DNA from: Candidatus Woesearchaeota archaeon
Lineage (GTDB): Archaea > Nanoarchaeota > Nanoarchaeia > Woesearchaeales > CALCXY01
Assembly (NCBI GenBank): GCA_030751555.1
Contig: JASMFX010000089.1
Location: 1 to 7,820 of the forward strand
Reading direction: 5' to 3'
Length of the DNA: 7,820 bases
Position numbers and translations under genes: made by a program. A model generated the notes under the pieces. It was not told where the DNA came from. It was given only the letters and a program-made list of their open reading frames with translations, and searched no databases. This document shows, one piece after another, positions 6,659-7,820 of the stretch; within the stretch, counting starts at the first letter, position 1; each line of letters starts with the position of its first letter.

Positions 6659-6906
6659 TTTATGGCTTGGATGGCATGGTTTCTTTCACTTTGCAGAACT
6701 GATAGTCCACCTAATTTTTCTTATCTCCCCTTACCTAGGTACGGGGAGATAAGAAAAATTAGTCTGTTCAATGTGTGTGGCAATACAGAAGGAGGCCTGT
6801 CAAACCAGAGCTTGAGCTAGCTTATGCAATATTATTTATTTACAATATAGAAACTAATTATGGTGTTTTGAGTTTTCCAACTGGGTTTTATAAATCAATA
6901 GAAACA
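6659..6906. other. Intergenic region between divergent genes
   Basis: No convincing gene lies between the Gfo/Idh-like gene and hsp20. A forward open frame at 6662-6820 (52 codons) crosses the large palindrome and has no promoter or ribosome-binding signal. Besides the palindrome, the stretch holds a second TATA-like element TTTATAAA at 6887-6894, which would give a start near 6917. No tRNA-like clover-leaf or T-loop motif is visible. Confidence 0.5.
6711..6762. repeat. 52-bp near-perfect palindrome (20-bp arms)
   Basis: The left arm (6711-6730, CTAATTTTTCTTATCTCCCC) and right arm (6743-6762) are exact reverse complements. The 12-bp centre contains the perfect palindrome TACCTAGGTA (6732-6741), so 25 of 26 positions pair and the only mismatch is T6731/C6742. 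Flanking bases do not pair and show no target-site duplication. It lies between divergent genes, centred 82 bp from the minus-strand TATA box and 174 bp from the hsp20 TATA box. It could be a cruciform-forming site, a multi-site operator, a structured RNA, or the remnant of a small mobile repeat. Confidence 0.9.
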
Positions 6907-6914
6907 TTTAAATA
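6907..6914 (+). promoter_or_regulatory. TATA box for hsp20
   Basis: TTTAAATA preceded by the BRE-like GAAACA is the best promoter core before hsp20. Transcription would start near 6937, leaving a leader of about 55 nt to the ATG at 6992. A weaker TTTAAGGT at 6947-6954 lies 26.5 nt before a GTG at 6977 and would instead fit a leaderless GTG start. Confidence 0.6.
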
Positions 6915-6981
6915 TGATCTAGTTTACCTAAATGTATATTGGTTGATTTAAGGTCAACTAAAGAACTTCAAAAAGGGTGCT

Positions 6982-6987
6982 GGAGGG
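6982..6987 (+). promoter_or_regulatory. Shine-Dalgarno of hsp20
   Basis: GGAGGG ends four bases before the ATG at 6992 and is complementary to the conserved CCUCC of the archaeal 16S rRNA 3' end. It argues for the ATG at 6992 rather than the in-frame GTG at 6977, and it contrasts with the leaderless genes elsewhere in the window. Confidence 0.6.
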
Positions 6988-6991
6988 AAAA

Positions 6992-7444
6992 ATGAGAGAT
7001 ATGTTTGAGGAAATGGAACAGGTGAGAAGGGAAATGGAGAGCATTTTGGGGAATGTATTTGGACATTCTGGAAATCAACTTCTAAAGCACCCTAAGAGTA
7101 AATTAGTTAGTTGTGGAGCAAGAAATGCTTTTTCAGACTTAAAAGAGACTGATACAAGTGTGAATGCCAGCTTTGAAATGCCTGGTGTTGACAAAAAGGA
7201 TATTGAGGTTAATGTTAAGGAAGGTCTTATTGAGGTAAAGGCTTTTAAAAATGCCGAGGTTCAACAAGTGAAAAAGGATAAGTGTGAGAGTTCTTCTTGC
7301 AGATCTATTCGATTCTATAAAGCGTTGCAGTTACCCTGTAAGGTAGATCCTGATAAGGTTAGTGCATCGTATAAGGATGGAATTTTGCTGGTTGAGATGC
7401 CTAAAATGGAGATCCAAAAACACAAAAAAATAGAGATTCAGTAG
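6992..7444 (+). CDS. hsp20: Small heat shock protein, Hsp20/alpha-crystallin family
   Basis: This ATP-independent holdase chaperone binds unfolding proteins and forms oligomers in the cytosol. Starting at the ATG at 6992 gives 150 residues, a normal family size; a GTG at 6977 would add five residues. A charged N-terminal helix (MRDMFEEMEQVRREMESIL) precedes the alpha-crystallin domain (about 46-137). That domain opens with ETDTSVNASFEMPGVDKKDIEVNV and closes with VSASYKDGILLVEMPK, the family's conserved Gly-Ile-Leu signature. The C-terminal IEI (147-149) is the I-x-I motif that docks onto neighbouring subunits. Four cysteines, including a CESSSC pair in the loop before the SIRFYKALQLP strands, are somewhat unusual. 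The gene lies 96 bp upstream of grpE, consistent with a stress-chaperone cluster. A GGAGGG ribosome-binding site and a predicted 55-nt leader set it apart from the leaderless genes in the window. Confidence 0.95.
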   Translation: MRDMFEEMEQVRREMESILGNVFGHSGNQLLKHPKSKLVSCGARNAFSDLKETDTSVNASFEMPGVDKKDIEVNVKEGLIEVKAFKNAEVQQVKKDKCESSSCRSIRFYKALQLPCKVDPDKVSASYKDGILLVEMPKMEIQKHKKIEIQ

Positions 7445-7465
7445 AAATCTTTATTAAATCATATT

Positions 7466-7521
7466 AATTGCAAACCCTAGGTTTCAAGCACCTCTTTTTC
7501 CTGGGGTTTGCGATTTTTTTT
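7466..7521 (+). terminator. Hairpin plus T8 between hsp20 and grpE
   Basis: GCAAACCCTAGG (7470-7481) pairs with CCTGGGGTTTGC (7500-7511), with one U·G wobble and an 18-nt loop. The stem can extend to 7466/7515 through A-U and one more wobble pair. T8 (7514-7521) follows directly. It looks like a bacterial-style intrinsic terminator. In an archaeon the T8 tract alone could terminate hsp20 transcription, or the structure could set the hsp20:grpE ratio by partial read-through. Confidence 0.65.
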
Positions 7522-7530
7522 ATTAACAAT

Positions 7531-7534
7531 GGAG
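7531..7534 (+). promoter_or_regulatory. Shine-Dalgarno of grpE
   Basis: GGAG lies six bases before the ATG at 7541 and decides between it and an in-frame ATG at 7529, which overlaps the motif and has no signal of its own. Possible TATA elements (TTTATTAA at 7450-7457, CATATTAA at 7460-7467) would start transcription within the upstream hairpin, so a separate grpE promoter is uncertain. Confidence 0.55.
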
Positions 7535-7540
7535 ATTACA

Positions 7541-7820
7541 ATGGTAGCAAAAAAGAAAACAATAACAAAAAAAGATCTAAAAGATCCAAAAGACCAAAAA
7601 ATTGATGATCTTACAGATACATTGCAAAGACTCCAGGCTGATTTTGAGAATTATAAAAAAGTTATTGACAAGGACAATGAGCGTTTTAAGGCTAGCATGG
7701 AAGCTGGTTTTATTCAGGAGATTCTTCCAATCATAGATCACTTTCAACTTGCGCTTGAGCAGGATCAATCAAAACCGGATTTTATCAAAGGGGTTGAGAT
7801 GATTTACTCTCAACTTTTTA
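7541..7820 (+). CDS. grpE: GrpE, nucleotide exchange factor of DnaK (N-terminal part, runs off the window)
   Basis: GrpE releases ADP from DnaK (Hsp70) and so resets the chaperone cycle. The first 93 codons are in the window and the frame is open at the right edge. A Lys-rich N-terminus (MVAKKKTITKKDLKD) leads into the long dimerising helix. The family pattern is clear: LQADFENYKK (31-40), then a helix to about 60, EILPIIDHFQLALEQ (60-74), and DFIKGVEMIYSQLF (80-93), equivalent to the usual LLPVLDNLERAL...GVEMI..QL signature. The start at 7541 is chosen for its GGAG ribosome-binding site. Archaeal grpE genes belong to a DnaK-DnaJ-GrpE system shared with bacteria and thought to have been acquired by transfer, so dnaK and/or dnaJ are expected downstream. 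The hairpin-T8 element lies between it and hsp20. Confidence 0.93.
   Translation, partial: MVAKKKTITKKDLKDPKDQKIDDLTDTLQRLQADFENYKKVIDKDNERFKASMEAGFIQEILPIIDHFQLALEQDQSKPDFIKGVEMIYSQLF

Noticed and set aside
6662..6820. 52-codon forward open frame spanning the large palindrome
   Set aside because: It has no TATA box at the right spacing and no Shine-Dalgarno, and a third of it is encoded by the palindrome. Its composition does not look like a folded protein.
6942..6958. Small stem (GTTGA/TCAAC) in the hsp20 leader as a possible RNA thermometer
   Set aside because: It has only five base pairs and does not involve the Shine-Dalgarno or the start codon.
6977..6991. GTG start for hsp20 with a TTTAAGGT element 26.5 nt upstream
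   Set aside because: The element is a poor TATA box, while the ATG at 6992 has a strong GGAGGG and a better distal promoter. It cannot be fully excluded.
7482..7499. CACCTC in the hairpin loop resembling the 16S anti-Shine-Dalgarno
   Set aside because: The grpE site is only GGAG, so complementarity is short. The match is likely coincidental.
7577..7768. 63-codon reverse open frame
   Set aside because: It lies entirely antisense to grpE, whose family motifs are clear in the forward frame.
1..7820. CRISPR arrays, tRNA or rRNA genes, insertion sequences, toxin-antitoxin or defence modules
   Set aside because: I found no regularly spaced repeats, clover-leaf motifs, transposase or nuclease motifs anywhere in the window.

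Overview
The window looks like part of an AT-rich archaeal chromosome. Most genes start with an ATG about 26 nt downstream of the centre of a TATA box (TTTAAATA or TTTATAAA type) and have no Shine-Dalgarno sequence, which is the archaeal leaderless-transcript arrangement. One intergenic region also carries tandem oligo-T tracts of the kind archaeal RNA polymerase uses to terminate. The Hsp20-GrpE pair, small intergenic spaces and several proteins I cannot assign suggest a DPANN-type archaeon (Woesearchaeota/Pacearchaeota-like). That lineage call is an inference.

Layout. Positions 1-1557 hold two forward genes of unknown function; the first runs up to the left edge and its start is uncertain. 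A D-2-hydroxyacid dehydrogenase follows (1604-2611) and ends in a tandem oligo-T terminator. Next is a convergent pair: a small, apparently exported or membrane-anchored protein with a Pro-Gly-rich tail (2839-3264), and a helical TPR-like protein on the minus strand (3270-4151). The TPR-like gene is divergent from a COG3964-type metal-dependent amidohydrolase (4303-5463). That gene converges on a divergent Gfo/Idh/MocA-like oxidoreductase on the minus strand (5503-6627). A 364-bp intergenic region carries a 52-bp near-perfect palindrome. The window ends in a chaperone cluster: hsp20 (6992-7444) and the first 93 codons of grpE (7541 to the edge), probably continuing into dnaK/dnaJ.

Function. 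Each of the six non-chaperone genes with a visible upstream region has its own TATA box, so these look like single-gene transcription units rather than an operon. Three are probable small-molecule enzymes: the hydroxyacid dehydrogenase, the amidohydrolase and the Gfo/Idh-like dehydrogenase. A shared pathway among them is possible but not demonstrated. The two chaperone genes instead have Shine-Dalgarno sequences and, for hsp20, a predicted leader of about 55 nt. A hairpin followed by T8 lies between them.

I see no CRISPR array, tRNA, rRNA, transposase or defence system. The most notable non-coding signals are the 52-bp palindrome (6711-6762), the hairpin-T8 element (7466-7521), and a 12-bp palindrome centred exactly midway between two divergent TATA boxes (4221-4232).
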